A stretch of 64,000 nucleotides of DNA from Mercurialis annua (Eukaryota > Streptophyta > Magnoliopsida > Malpighiales > Euphorbiaceae). Positions within the stretch are counted from its first letter, which is position 1. Each line of letters starts with the position of its first letter. The notes under the pieces were generated by a model. The model ran no database searches. It had not been told where the DNA came from and worked only from the letters and a program-made list of their open reading frames with translations. Both the position numbers and the translations under genes were made by a program. Location of the stretch: NCBI RefSeq assembly GCF_937616625.2, contig NC_065576.1, forward strand, positions 26,086,628-26,150,627, given 5' to 3'. Of this stretch, positions 39,424-52,545 are shown piece after piece.

Positions 39424-42400
39424 GTACTATAATCTAACCATGCTTAAGGTAATCGGAACGACGCGTTAGAGAGACTTGTGACGCGACATAAGCATGGTAA
39501 TCAACACAACGTGTTAAAGATACTTGAGACGCGACATACTAATCTAGCATCACTTTTCACGCAAACTTTGCATATTATAACAACCATGATTAGGAATCGG
39601 AACGATGCATTAAAGAGCCTTGAGACGCGACATACTAATCTAGCGTCACCTTTCACGCACACCTTGCGTAATATAACGTAACCATGCTTAGGTAATCGGA
39701 ACAACGTATTAAAGAGACTGGAGACGCGACATACTAATCTAGCATTACTTTTCTCGCACACTTTGCGCAATATGACCAAACCATTCTTGGGTAATCGGAA
39801 CGACGCGTTAAAGAGACTTGAGACGCGACATACTAATCTATTTTTACTTTTCACGCACGCTTTGCGTAATCTTAGGTAATCGGAACGACCCGTTAGAGAG
39901 ACTTGTGACGCGACATAAGCATGGTAATCAAAACGACGCGTTAAAGAGACTTGAGACGCGATATACTAATCTAGTGTCAATTTTCACGTACACATTGCAT
40001 AACAAAACCTAACCATGCTTAGGTAATTGAAACGACGAGTTAGATTGACCTAAGACGCGACATACTAATCTATTGTCATTTTTCACGCACACATCGCGTA
40101 ATATTACCTAACCATGCTTAAGTAATTGGAACGACGCGTTAAATGGACTTGAGACACGACATACTAATCTATTGTCATTTTTCACGCACCCTTTGGGTAA
40201 TATAACCTAACCATGCTTAGGTAATCGGAACGATGTGTTAGAGAGACTTCTGACGCGACATAAGCATGGTAATTGAAAAGACGCGTTAAAAAGACTTAAG
40301 ATATGCCATATTAATCTAGCGTCACTTTGTACGCACACCTTGCGTAATATAACGTAACCATGCTTTGGAAATCGGAATGACGCGTTAGAGAGACTTGAGA
40401 CGCCCATACTAATCAAGTTTCACTTTTCACTCACAATTTGCATAATATAACATAACCATGCTTAGGAAATCGGAACGACGCATAAAAGAGCCTTGAGACG
40501 GGACATTCTAATCTAGCATCACCTTTCACGCACACCTTGCGTAATATAACCTAACCATTCTTGGGTAATCGGAACGATGCGTTAAAGAGACTTGAGATGC
40601 GACATACTAATCTATTGTTACTTTTCACGCACACTGTGCGTAATATAACCTAACCATTCTTAGGTAATCGGAACGACCCATTAGAGAGACTTGTGACGCG
40701 ACATAAGCATGGTAATCAAAACGACGCGTTAAAGAGACTTGAGACGTGATAATCTAGAGTCACTTTTCACGTACACATTGCATAATATAGCCTAACAATG
40801 CTTAGGTAATCGAAACGATGAGTTAGATTGACTTTAGATGCGACATACTAATCTATTGTCATTTTTCACGCACACATTGCGTAATATTACCTAACCATGC
40901 TTAAGTAATTGGAACGACGCGTTAAATTCACTTAAGACGCGACATACTAATCTATTGTCATTTTTCTTGCACACTCTGCGTGTAACCATGCTTAATTAAT
41001 CGGAACGATGCGTTATAAAGACATTAGACGCGCCATATTAATCTAGCGTCACTTTGTACGCACACTTTGAGTAATATACCCTAACCATGCTAAGGAAATT
41101 GGAACGAAGCGCTAGAGAGACTTGAGACGCCCATACTAATCTAGTTTCACTTTTCACGCACATTTTGCGTAATATAACCGGACCATGCTTAGGAAATCGG
41201 AACGACGCGTTAGAGAGACTTGAGGCGCGACATACTGATCTAAAGTCTCTTTTCAAGGACACTTTGCGCAATATTACCATGCTTAGAGGTAATCGGAACG
41301 ACGCGTTAAAGAGACTTGTGACGCGAGATAATCATGGTAATTGGAACGACGATTTAATAAGACTTGAGATGCGACATACTTATATAGCGACCCTATTCAC
41401 GCACACTTCGCATAAAATAACCTAACCATGCATAGGTAATCGGAACGACGCGTTAAAGAGACTTGTGACGCGACATACAATTCTAGTGTCACTTTTAACG
41501 CACATTTTGCGTAATATAACCTAACCATGCTTAGGTAATCGGAACGATGCGTTACAGAGACTTGTGCTGCGACATACTTAAATTGCATCACTTTTCAAGC
41601 ATCCTAACCATGCTTAGGTAATTGGAACGACGCGTTAAAGAAAATTGAGATGCGACATATATAGCGTCACTTTTGACGCACACTTTGCGTAGTATAACCT
41701 AACTATGCATAGGTAATTGGAACGACGCGTTAACGAGACTTGGGACACGACATAACTATATAGCGTCCCTTTTCACGCACACTTTGCATAATATAACCTA
41801 ACCATTCATAGTAATCGGAATGACGCGTTAAAGAGACTTGTGACGCGACATACTAATCTAGCCTCACTTTTAATGCACACTTTGCGTAATGTAACCTAGC
41901 CATGCTTAGGTAATCAGAACGACGCGTTAAAGAGTCTTGTGACACGACATACTTATATAGCGTCACTTTTCACGCACACTTCGCGTAATATAACCTAGCG
42001 ATGCTTAGGTAATCGGAACGATGCGTTAAAGAGATTTGAGACGCTACATACTAATCTCCTTTCACGCAAACTTTGCGTATTATAACCTAACCATGCTTAG
42101 GTAACCGTAACGACGGGTTAGAGTGACTTTTGACGCGACATAAGCATGGTAATCGAAACGACGCGTTAAAGAGACTTGAGACGCAACATACTAATCTAGT
42201 ATCACTTTAACGCCCACTGTGCGTAATATAACCTAACCATGCTTTGGTAATTGGAACGACGCGTTAAAGAGGCTTGTGACGCGACTTACTTATATAGCGT
42301 CACTTTTCACGCACACTTTATGTAATATAACATAACCATTGTTAGGTAATCAGAACGATGCGTTAAAGAGACTTGTTACATGACATACTAATCTAGCGTC

Positions 42401-43400
42401 ACTTTTTAACGCACACTTTGCGTAATATAACCTAACCATGCTTAGGTAATCGGAACGACGTGTTAAAGAGCCTTGAGAAGCGACATACTAATCTAGAATC
42501 ACTTTTCATGCACACTTTGCGTAATATAACGTAACCATGCTTAGGTAATCAAAATGACGCGTTAAAGAGACTTGTGACGCGACATACTACTAATTTAGCG
42601 TCACTTTTAACGCACACTTTGCATTATATAATCTAACCATGCATATGTAATCGGAACGACGCGTTAAAGAGACTTGTGACACGACATAATAATCTAGCGT
42701 CACTTTTAGCGCACACTTAGCGTAATATAACCTAACCATGCTTAGGTAATCAGAACAACCCGTTAAAGAGACTTGAGACGCGACATACTAATCTTGCATC
42801 ACTTTTAACGCACACTTTGTGTAATATAACCGAACCATGCTTAGGTAATCAAAACGACGCGTTAAAGAGACTTAAGACGCGACATACTTATATAGCGTCA
42901 CTTATAACGCACACTTTGCGTAATATAACCTAACAATGCATAGGTAATTGAAACGACACCTTACGCGACATACTTATATAGCGTCCCTTTTCACGCTCAC
43001 TTTGCATAATATAACCTAACCATGCATAGGTAATCGTCCGACGCGTTAATGAGACTTGTGACGCGACATACTAATCTAGCCTCACTTTTAACGCACACTT
43101 TGCGTAATATAACCTAACCATGCTTTGGTAATCGGAACGACGCGTTAAAGAGACTTATGTCGCGACATACTTATATAGCGTCACTTTTCACGCACATTTT
43201 GCGTAATATAACCTAAGCATGCTTAGGTAATCGGAACAACGCGTTAAAGATACTTGTGACGCGACATTATATAGCGTCACTTTTCACGCAAACTTAGCGT
43301 AATATAACCAAACCATAGGTAATCAGAACAACCCGTTAAAGAGACTTGAGACGCGACATACTAATCTAGCATCACTTTTAACGCACACTTTGCGTAATAT

Positions 43401-46400
43401 AACCGAATCATGCTTAGGTAATAGAAACGACGCGTTAAAGAGACTTAAGACGCGACATACTTATATAGCGCCAATTTTAACGCACACTTTGCGTAATATA
43501 ACCTAACAATGCATAGGTAATTGGAACGATGCCTTAAAGAGACTTGTGACGCGACATACTTATATAGCGTCCCTTTTCACGCTCACTTTGTATAATATAA
43601 CCTAACCATGCATAGGTAATCGGCTGACGCGTTAATGAGACTTGTGACGCGACATACTAATCTAGCCTCACTTTTAACGCACACTTTGCGTAATATAACT
43701 TAACCATGCTTTGGTAATCGGAACGACACGTTAAAGAGACTTGTGTCGCGACATACTTATATAGCGTCACGTTTCACGCACACTTTGCGTAATATAACCT
43801 AACCATGCTTAGGTAATCGGAACAACGCGTTAAAGAGACTTGTGACGCGACATACTTATATAGCGTCACTTTTCACGCAAACTTTTCGTAATATAGCCAA
43901 AACATTGTTCTTTAATCAGAACGACGCGTTAAAGAGACTTGTATCGCAACATATTAATCTAGCGTCATTTTAACGCACACTTAGTATAATATAACCTAAC
44001 CATGCTTAGATAATCGAAACGAAGCGTTAAAGAGACTTGTGATGCAACATACTTATATAGCGTCACTTTTCACGCACACTTTACGTAAAATAACCCAACC
44101 GTTGTGTTATATCAGAACGACGAGTTAAAGAGACTTGTGACCCGATATACTAATGTAGTGTCACTTTTAACTCACCCTTCGCGTAAAATAACCTAACCAT
44201 GCTTAGGTAATCGGAATGATGCAACAAAGAGACTTGAGATGCGACCTACTAAACTAGTGACACTTTTGAAACACACTTTGCGTAATATAACCTAACCATG
44301 CTTAGGTAATCGGAACGACGCGTTAAAGAGACTTGAGACGTGACATACTAATCTAACGTCACTTATAACGCATACTTAGGTAATGGGAACGACGTGTTAA
44401 AAAGACTGGTGATGTGACATACTTATCTAGCATCACTTTTCACACACACTTTATGTAATATAACCTAACCATTGTTAGGTCAGAACGATGAGTTAAAAAG
44501 ACTTGTGACGCGACATTCTAATCTAGTGTCACTTTTAATGTACACTTTGCGTTATATAACCTAACCATGCCTAGGTAATCGGAACAACTCGTTGAATAGA
44601 CTTGTGATGGGACATAGTAATATAGAGTCACTTTTCACGCACACTTTGCGTAATATAACCTAACCATGCATAGCTAATCGGAACGGCGTGTTAAAGAGAC
44701 TTGTGATGCGAAAGAATAATCGAGCGTCACTTTTAACGCACACTTTGCGTAATATAGCCTAACCATGCTTTGTTATTCAGAACGACGCGATAAAGAGACT
44801 TGTGCGCGACATACTTATCTAGCATCACTTTTCACGCACACTTTGCGTAATATAACCTAACCATGCTTAGGTAATCGGAACGGCGCGTTAAAGAGACTTG
44901 TATCTAGCGTCACATTTAACGCACACTTAGCGTAATATAACCTAACCATGCTTAGGTAATCGGAACGACGCGTTCAAGAGACTTGAGACGCGATATACTA
45001 ATCTAGCGTCACTTTTGACGCACACTTTGCGTAATATAACCGAATTATACTTAGGTAATCGCAACGACGCGTTGAAGAGACTTAAGACGCAACATACTTA
45101 TAAAGCGTCACTTTTAATGCACACTTTGTGTAATATAACCTAACCATGCATAGGTAATTGGAACGAAGCGTTAAAGAGACTTGTGACGGGATATACTTTT
45201 ATTGCGTCACTTTTCATGCACCCTTTGCGTAATATAACCTAACCATGCTTAGGTAATCGGAACGATGCGACAAAGAGACTTGAGACGCGACATACTAATC
45301 TAGCGACACTTTTAAAACACAAGCTTAGGCAATCGGAACGATGCGTTAAAGAGACATGAGACGCGACATACTAATATAGCGTCACTTATAACGCACACTT
45401 TGCCTAATATAACCTAACAATGCTTAGGTAATCGGAAAGACGTGTTAAAAAGACTTGTGATGCGACATACTTATATAGCGGCACTTTTCACGCACAGTTT
45501 ACGTAATATAACCTAACCATTGTTAGGTCGGAACGACGCGTTAAAAAGGCTTGTGATGCGACATACTAATCTAGCGTCAGTTTAAACGCACACTTTGGGT
45601 CATATAACCTAACCGCGATTAGGTAATCGGAACGACGCGTTAAAGAGACTTGAGACGCGACATACTACTAATCTAGCATCACTTTTCACGCACACATTGC
45701 ATAATATAACCTAACCACGCTTTGGAAATTTGAATGACACGTTAAAGAGATTTGAGACGCGACATAATACTAATCTACCGTCACTTTTAACTCACACTTT
45801 GCGTTATATAACCTAACCATGCTTAGGTAATAGGAGCGACTCATTAAATAGACTTGTGACGGGACATAGTAATCTAAATTCACTTTTCACGCACACTTTG
45901 CGTAATATAACCTAGCCATGAATAGGTAATTGGAACGGAGCGTTAAAGAGACTTGTGACGCGACATACTTATCTACCGCACACTTTGCGTAATATAACCT
46001 AACCATGCTTAGGTAATCGAAACGACGCGTTAAAGAGACTTGTTTCTAGCATCACATTTAATGCACACTTAGCGTAATATAACCTAGCCATGCTTAGGTA
46101 ATCGGAACGACGCGTTAAAGAGACTTTAGACGCGACATACTAATCTAGCGTCACTTTTAACGCACATTTGGCGCAACATAACCGAACCATGCTTAGGTAA
46201 TTGGAACGACGCGTTAAAGTGACATAAGACGCAACATACTTATATAGCGTTACTTTTAACGCACACTTGCGTAATATAAACTAACCATACATAGGTAATT
46301 GAAAGACGCGTTGAAGAGACTTCTGAAGCGACATACTTATATAGCGTCCCTTTTCACGCACACTTTGCATAATATGACATAACCATGCATAGGTAATCGG

Positions 46401-47503
46401 CAAACGCGTTAAAGACACTTGTGACGCGATATACTAATCTAGCCTCACTTTTAACGCACACTTTGCGTAATATAATCTAACCATGCTTAGGTAATCGGAA
46501 CGACGCGTTAAAGAGAGTTGTTACGCGACTTACTTATATAGCGTCACTTTTCACGGACACTTTGCTTAATATAACCTAAACATGCTTAGGTAATTGGAAC
46601 GACGAGTTAAAGAGACTTGTGACGAGACATACTTATATAGCGTCACTTTTCACGCACACTGCATAATATAACCAAACCATTGTTAGGTAATAAGAACGAC
46701 ACGTTAAAGAGACTTGTAACGCGGCATATTAATCTAGTCACTTTTAACGCACACTTAGAGTAATATAACCTAACCTTGCTTAGATAATCGGTACGACGCG
46801 TTAAAGAGACTTGTGATGCAACATACTTATATAGCGTCGCTTTTCACGCACACTTTACATAAAATAACCTAACCATTGTTAGGTAGTCAAAATGACGCAT
46901 CAAAGAGACTTGTGACGTGACATACTAATCTAGTGTCACTATTAACGCACCCTTTGCATAATATAACGTAACCATGTTTAGGTAATCGGAACGATGCGTC
47001 AAAGGGACCTGAGACGCGACATACTAAACTAGCAACACTTTTAAAACACACTCTGCGTTATATAACCTAACCATGCTTAGCTAATCGGAACGACGCGTCA
47101 ATAGACTTGAGACGCGACATACTAATCAATTGTTATTTTTACACACACTTCGCGTAATATAACCTAACCATGCTTTGGTAATCGGAACAACTTGTTAAAG
47201 AGACTTGTGACGCGACATAAGCATGGTAATCGAAACGACGCGTGAAAGAAACTTGAGACGCGCCATACTAATCTAGCGTCAGTTTTACGCACATTTTGTG
47301 TAATATAACCTAACATGCTTAGGTAATCGAAACGACGCGTTAAAGAGACTTGAAACGCGTCATACTAATCTAGCGTCACTTTTCACGCACATTTTGCGTA
47401 ATATAACCTAACCATGCTTAGGAAATTGAAACGACGTGTTAGAAAGACTTGAGACGCGACATACTGATCTAACGTCACTTTTCACGCACACTTTGCGTAA
47501 TAT
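43401..47503 (+). repeat. 4,103-bp tandem duplication, copy A
   Basis: This is the first of two adjacent, nearly identical segments. Landmarks recur 4,103 bp later without drift: AACCGAATCATGC at 43,401 and 47,504; GCGCAACATAACCG at 46,171 and 50,274; GATCTAACGTCAC at 47,466 and 51,569. The junction lies in the shared stretch ACGCACACTTTGCGTAATAT, so the exchange preserved monomer register. Upstream paralog 7.9-12.0 kb has no such duplication. Confidence 0.94.
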
Positions 47504-50500
47504 AACCGAATCATGCTTAGGTAATAGAAACGACGCGTTAAAGAGACTTAAGACGCGACATACTTATATAGCGCCAATTTTAACGCATACTTTGCGTAAT
47601 ATAACCTAACAATGCATAGGTAATTGGAACGATGCCTTAAAGAGACTTGTGACGCGACATACTTATATAGCGTCCCTTTTCACGCTCACTTTGTATAATA
47701 TAACCTAACCATGCATAGGTAATCGGCTGACGCGTTAATGAGACTTGTGACGCGACATACTAATCTAGCCTCACTTTTAACGCACACTTTGCGTAATATA
47801 ACTTAACCATGCTTTGGTAATCGGAACGACACGTTAAAGAGACTTGTGTCGCGACATACTTATATAGCGTCACGTTTCACGCACACTTTGCGTAATATAA
47901 CCTAACCATGCTTAGGTAATCGGAACAACGCGTTAAAGAGACTTGTGACGCGACATACTTATATAGCGTCACTTTTCACGCAAACTTTTCGTAATATAGC
48001 CAAAACATTGTTATTTAATCAGAACGACGCGTTAAAGAGACTTGTATCGCAACATATTAATCTAGCGTCATTTTAACGCACACTTAGTGTAATATAACCT
48101 AACCATGCTTAGATAATCGAAACGAAGCGTTAAAGAGACTTGTGATGCAACATACTTATATAGCGTCACTTTTCACGCACACTTTACGTAAAATAACCCA
48201 ACCGTTGTGTTATATCAGAACGACGAGTTAAAGAGACTTGTGACCCGATATACTAATGTAGTGTCACTTTTAACTCACCCTTCGCGTAAAATAACCTAAC
48301 CATGCTTAGGTAATCGGAATGATGCAACAAAGAGACTTGAGATGCGACCTACTAAACTAGTGACACTTTTGAAACACACTTTGCGTAATATAACCTAACC
48401 ATGCTTAGGTAATCGGAACGACGCGTTAAAGAGACTTGAGACGTGACATACTAATCTAACGTCACTTATAACGCATACTTAGGTAATGGGAACGACGTGT
48501 TAAAAAGACTGGTGATGTGACATACTTATCTAGCATCACTTTTCACACACACTTTATGTAATATAACCTAACCATTGTTAGGTCAGAACGATGAGTTAAA
48601 AAGACTTGTGACGCGACATTCTAATCTAGTGTCACTTTTAATGTACACTTTGCGTTATATAACCTAACCATGCCTAGGTAATCGGAACAACTCGTTGAAT
48701 AGACTTGTGATGGGACATAGTAATATAGAGTCACTTTTCACGCACACTTTGCGTAATATAACCTAACCATGCATAGCTAATCGGAACGGCGTGTTAAAGA
48801 GACTTATGATGCGAAAGAATAATCGAGCGTCACTTTTAACGCACACTTTGCGTAATATAGCCTAACCATGCTTTGTTATTCAGAACGACGCGATAAAGAG
48901 ACTTGTGCGCGACATACTTATCTAGCATCACTTTTCACGCACACTTTGCGTAATATAACCTAACCATGCTTAGGTAATCGGAACGGCGCGTTAAAGAGAC
49001 TTGTATCTAGCGTCACATTTAACGCACACTTAGCGTAATATAACCTAACCATGCTTAGGTAATCGGAACGACGCGTTCAAGAGACTTGAGACGCGATATA
49101 CTAATCTAGCGTCACTTTTGACGCACACTTTGCGTAATATAACCGAATTATACTTAGGTAATCGCAACGACGCGTTGAAGAGACTTAAGACGCAACATAC
49201 TTATAAAGCGTCACTTTTAATGCACACTTTGTGTAATATAACCTAACCATGCATAGGTAATTGGAACGAAGCGTTAAAGAGACTTGTGCCGGGATATACT
49301 TTTATTGCGTCACTTTTCATGCACCCTTTGCGTAATATAACCTAACCATGCTTAGGTAATCGGAACGATGCGACAAAGAGACTTGAGACGCGACATACTA
49401 ATCTAGCGACACTTTTAAAACACAAGCTTAGGCAATCGGAACGATGCGTTAAAGAGACATGAGACGCGACATACTAATATAGCGTCACTTATAACGCACA
49501 CTTTGCCTAATATAACCTAACAATGCTTAGGTAATCGGAAAGACGTGTTAAAAAGACTTGTGATGCGACATACTTATATAGCGGCACTTTTCACGCACAG
49601 TTTACGTAATATAACCTAACCATTGTTAGGTCGGAACGACGCGTTAAAAAGGCTTGTGATGCGACATACTAATCTAGCGTCAGTTTAAACGCACACTTTG
49701 GGTCATATAACCTAACCGCGATTAGGTAATCGGAACGACGCGTTAAAGAGACTTGAGACGCGACATACTACTAATCTAGCATCACTTTTCACGCACACAT
49801 TGCATAATATAACCTAACCACGCTTTGGAAATTTGAATGACACGTTAAAGAGATTTGAGACGCGACATAATACTAATCTACCGTCACTTTTAACTCACAC
49901 TTTGCGTTATATAACCTAACCATGCTTAGGTAATAGGAGCGACTCATTAAATAGACTTGTGACGGGGCATAGTAATCTAAATTCACTTTTCACGCACACT
50001 TTGCGTAATATAACCTAGCCATGAATAGGTAATTGGAACGGAGCGTTAAAGAGACTTGTGACGCGACATACTTATCTACCGCACACTTTGCGTAATATAA
50101 CCTAACCATGCTTAGGTAATCGAAACGACGCGTTAAAGAGACTTGTTTCTAGCATCACATTTAATGCACACTTAGCGTAATATAACCTAGCCATGCTTAG
50201 GTAATCGGAACGACGCGTTAAAGAGACTTTAGACGCGACATACTAATCTAGCGTCACTTTTAACGCACACTTGGCGCAACATAACCGAACCATGCTTAGG
50301 TAATTGGAACGATGCGTTAAAGTGACATAAGACGCAACATACTTATATAGCGTTACTTTTAACGCACACTTGCGTAATATAAACTAACCATACATAGGTA
50401 ATTGAAAGACGCGTTGAAGAGACTTCTGAAGCGACATACTTATATAGCGTCCCTTTTCACGCACACTTTGCATAATATGACATAACCATGCATAGGTAAT

Positions 50501-51606
50501 CGGCAAACGCGTTAAAGACACTTGTGACGCGATATACTAATCTAGCCTCACTTTTAACGCACACTTTGCGTAATATAATCTAACCATGCTTAGGTAATCG
50601 GAACGACGCGTTAAAGAGAGTTGTTACGCGACTTACTTATATAGCGTCACTTTTCACGGACACTTTGCTTAATATAACCTAAACATGCTTAGGTAATTGG
50701 AACGACGAGTTAAAGAGACTTGTGACGAGACATACTTATATAGCGTCACTTTTCACGCACACTGCATAATATAACCAAACCATTGTTAGGTAATAAGAAC
50801 GACACGTTAAAGAGACTTGTAACGCGGCATATTAATCTAGTCACTTTTAACGCACACTTAGAGTAATATAACCTAACCTTGCTTAGATAATCGGTACGAC
50901 GCGTTAAAGAGACTTGTGATGCAACATACTTATATAGCGTCGCTTTTCACGCACACTTTACATAAAATAACCTAACCATTGTTAGGTAGTCAAAATGACG
51001 CATCAAAGAGACTTGTGACGTGACATACTAATCTAGTGTCACTATTAACGCACCCTTTGCATAATATAACGTAACCATGTTTAGGTAATCGGAACGATGC
51101 GTCAAAGGGACCTGAGACGCGACATACTAAACTAGCAACACTTTTAAAACACACTCTGCGTTATATAACCTAACCATGCTTAGCTAATCGGAACGACGCG
51201 TCAATAGACTTGAGACGCGACATACTAATCAATTGTTATTTTTACACACACTTCGCGTAATATAACCTAACCATGCTTTGGTAATCGGAACAACTTGTTA
51301 AAGAGACTTGTGACGCGACATAAGCATGGTAATCGAAACGACGCGTGAAAGAAACTTGAGACGCGCCATACTAATCTAGCGTCAGTTTTACGCACATTTT
51401 GTGTAATATAACCTAACATGCTTAGGTAATCGAAACGACGCGTTAAAGAGACTTGAAACGCGTCATACTAATCTAGCGTCACTTTTCACGCACATTTTGC
51501 GTAATATAACCTAACCATGCTTAGGAAATTGAAACGACGTGTTAGAAAGACTTGAGACGCGACATACTGATCTAACGTCACTTTTCACGCACACTTTGTG
51601 TAATAT
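47504..51606 (+). repeat. 4,103-bp tandem duplication, copy B
   Basis: This is the second copy of the segment. Differences from copy A that I noticed are single substitutions near 48,012 (C to A in TTGTTCTTTAA), 48,087, 48,806, 49,289, 49,966, 50,268 and 50,309, with no indels at the points checked. That puts identity well above 99%. After 51,606 the sequence continues with ACCTAACCATGATTATG, which matches the sequence after 12,041 and is therefore the original right flank. Confidence 0.93.
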
Positions 51607-52545
51607 AACCTAACCATGATTATGTAATCGGAACAACGCGTTAAATAGACTTGTGACGCGAGATAAGCATGGTAATCAAAATTACACTTTAAAGAGACTT
51701 GAGACGAATCATACTAATCTAGCGCCACTTTTTACGCACACTTTGCGTATTACAACCTAACCATGCTTAGATAATTGAAACGACGCGTTAATGAGAATTG
51801 AGATTGGACATACTAATCTAGAGTTACTTTTTATGCACACTTTGGGTAATTTAACCTAACCATGCTTCGGTAATCGGAACGACGCCTTAGAGAGACGTGT
51901 GACTCGACCTAAGCATGGAAATCGAAACGATGCGTTTAAGAGACTTGTGACACGACATACTAATCTAGCGTCACTTGTTACGCAAACTTTGCATAATATA
52001 ACCTAACCATTCTTAGGTAATCGGAACGACGCATTAAAGAGCCTTGAGACGCGACATATTAATCTAGCATCTCTTTTCACGCATACGTTGCATAATATAA
52101 CCAAATCATGCATAGGTAATCGGAACAACGCGTTAGATAGACTTAAGGCACGACATATTAATCTATAGTCATTTATCACGCACACTTTGCGTAATATAAC
52201 CTAACCATGCTTAGGTAATCGGAACGACTCGTTAAATAGACTTGAGACACGACATACTAATCTATTGTCATTTTTTACGCACACTTTGCGTAATATAACC
52301 TAAGCATGCTTAGGTAATCGGAACAACGCGTTAGAGAGACTTGTGACGCGACATAAGCATGGTAATCAAAACAAAGCGTTAAAGAGACTTGAGACAAGCC
52401 ATACTAATCCAGCATCACTTTTTACGCACACTTTGCGTAATATAACCTAACCATGCTTAGGTAATCGGAACGACGCGTTAAAGAGACTTGAGACGCGACA
52501 TACTAATCTAGCGTCACTTTTTCACGCACACTTTGTGTAATATAA

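Larger units (their letters stand above)
39424..52545 (+). repeat. Super-block copy 4 with internal expansions
   Basis: This is the downstream counterpart of 4,783-12,979 in the same monomer order, starting after the last 1.43 kb unit just as the first copy starts after its single unit. CTTAGAGGTAATCGG is at about 41,282. It is about 5 kb longer than copy 2. One expansion is the 4,103-bp tandem duplication. Another is a stretch of about 0.6 kb near 43,150-43,750, where CGACATACTTATATAGCGTCAC monomers repeat; a similar arrangement exists near 26,280-26,880. Confidence 0.85.

Noticed and set aside
39501..39854. A 117-codon minus-strand open frame, and about forty others of 60-103 codons on both strands.
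   Set aside because: All lie wholly within satellite monomers, read as the same 33-residue repeat, and overlap each other on opposite strands. Paralogous copies are broken by stops, so none is annotated as a gene.
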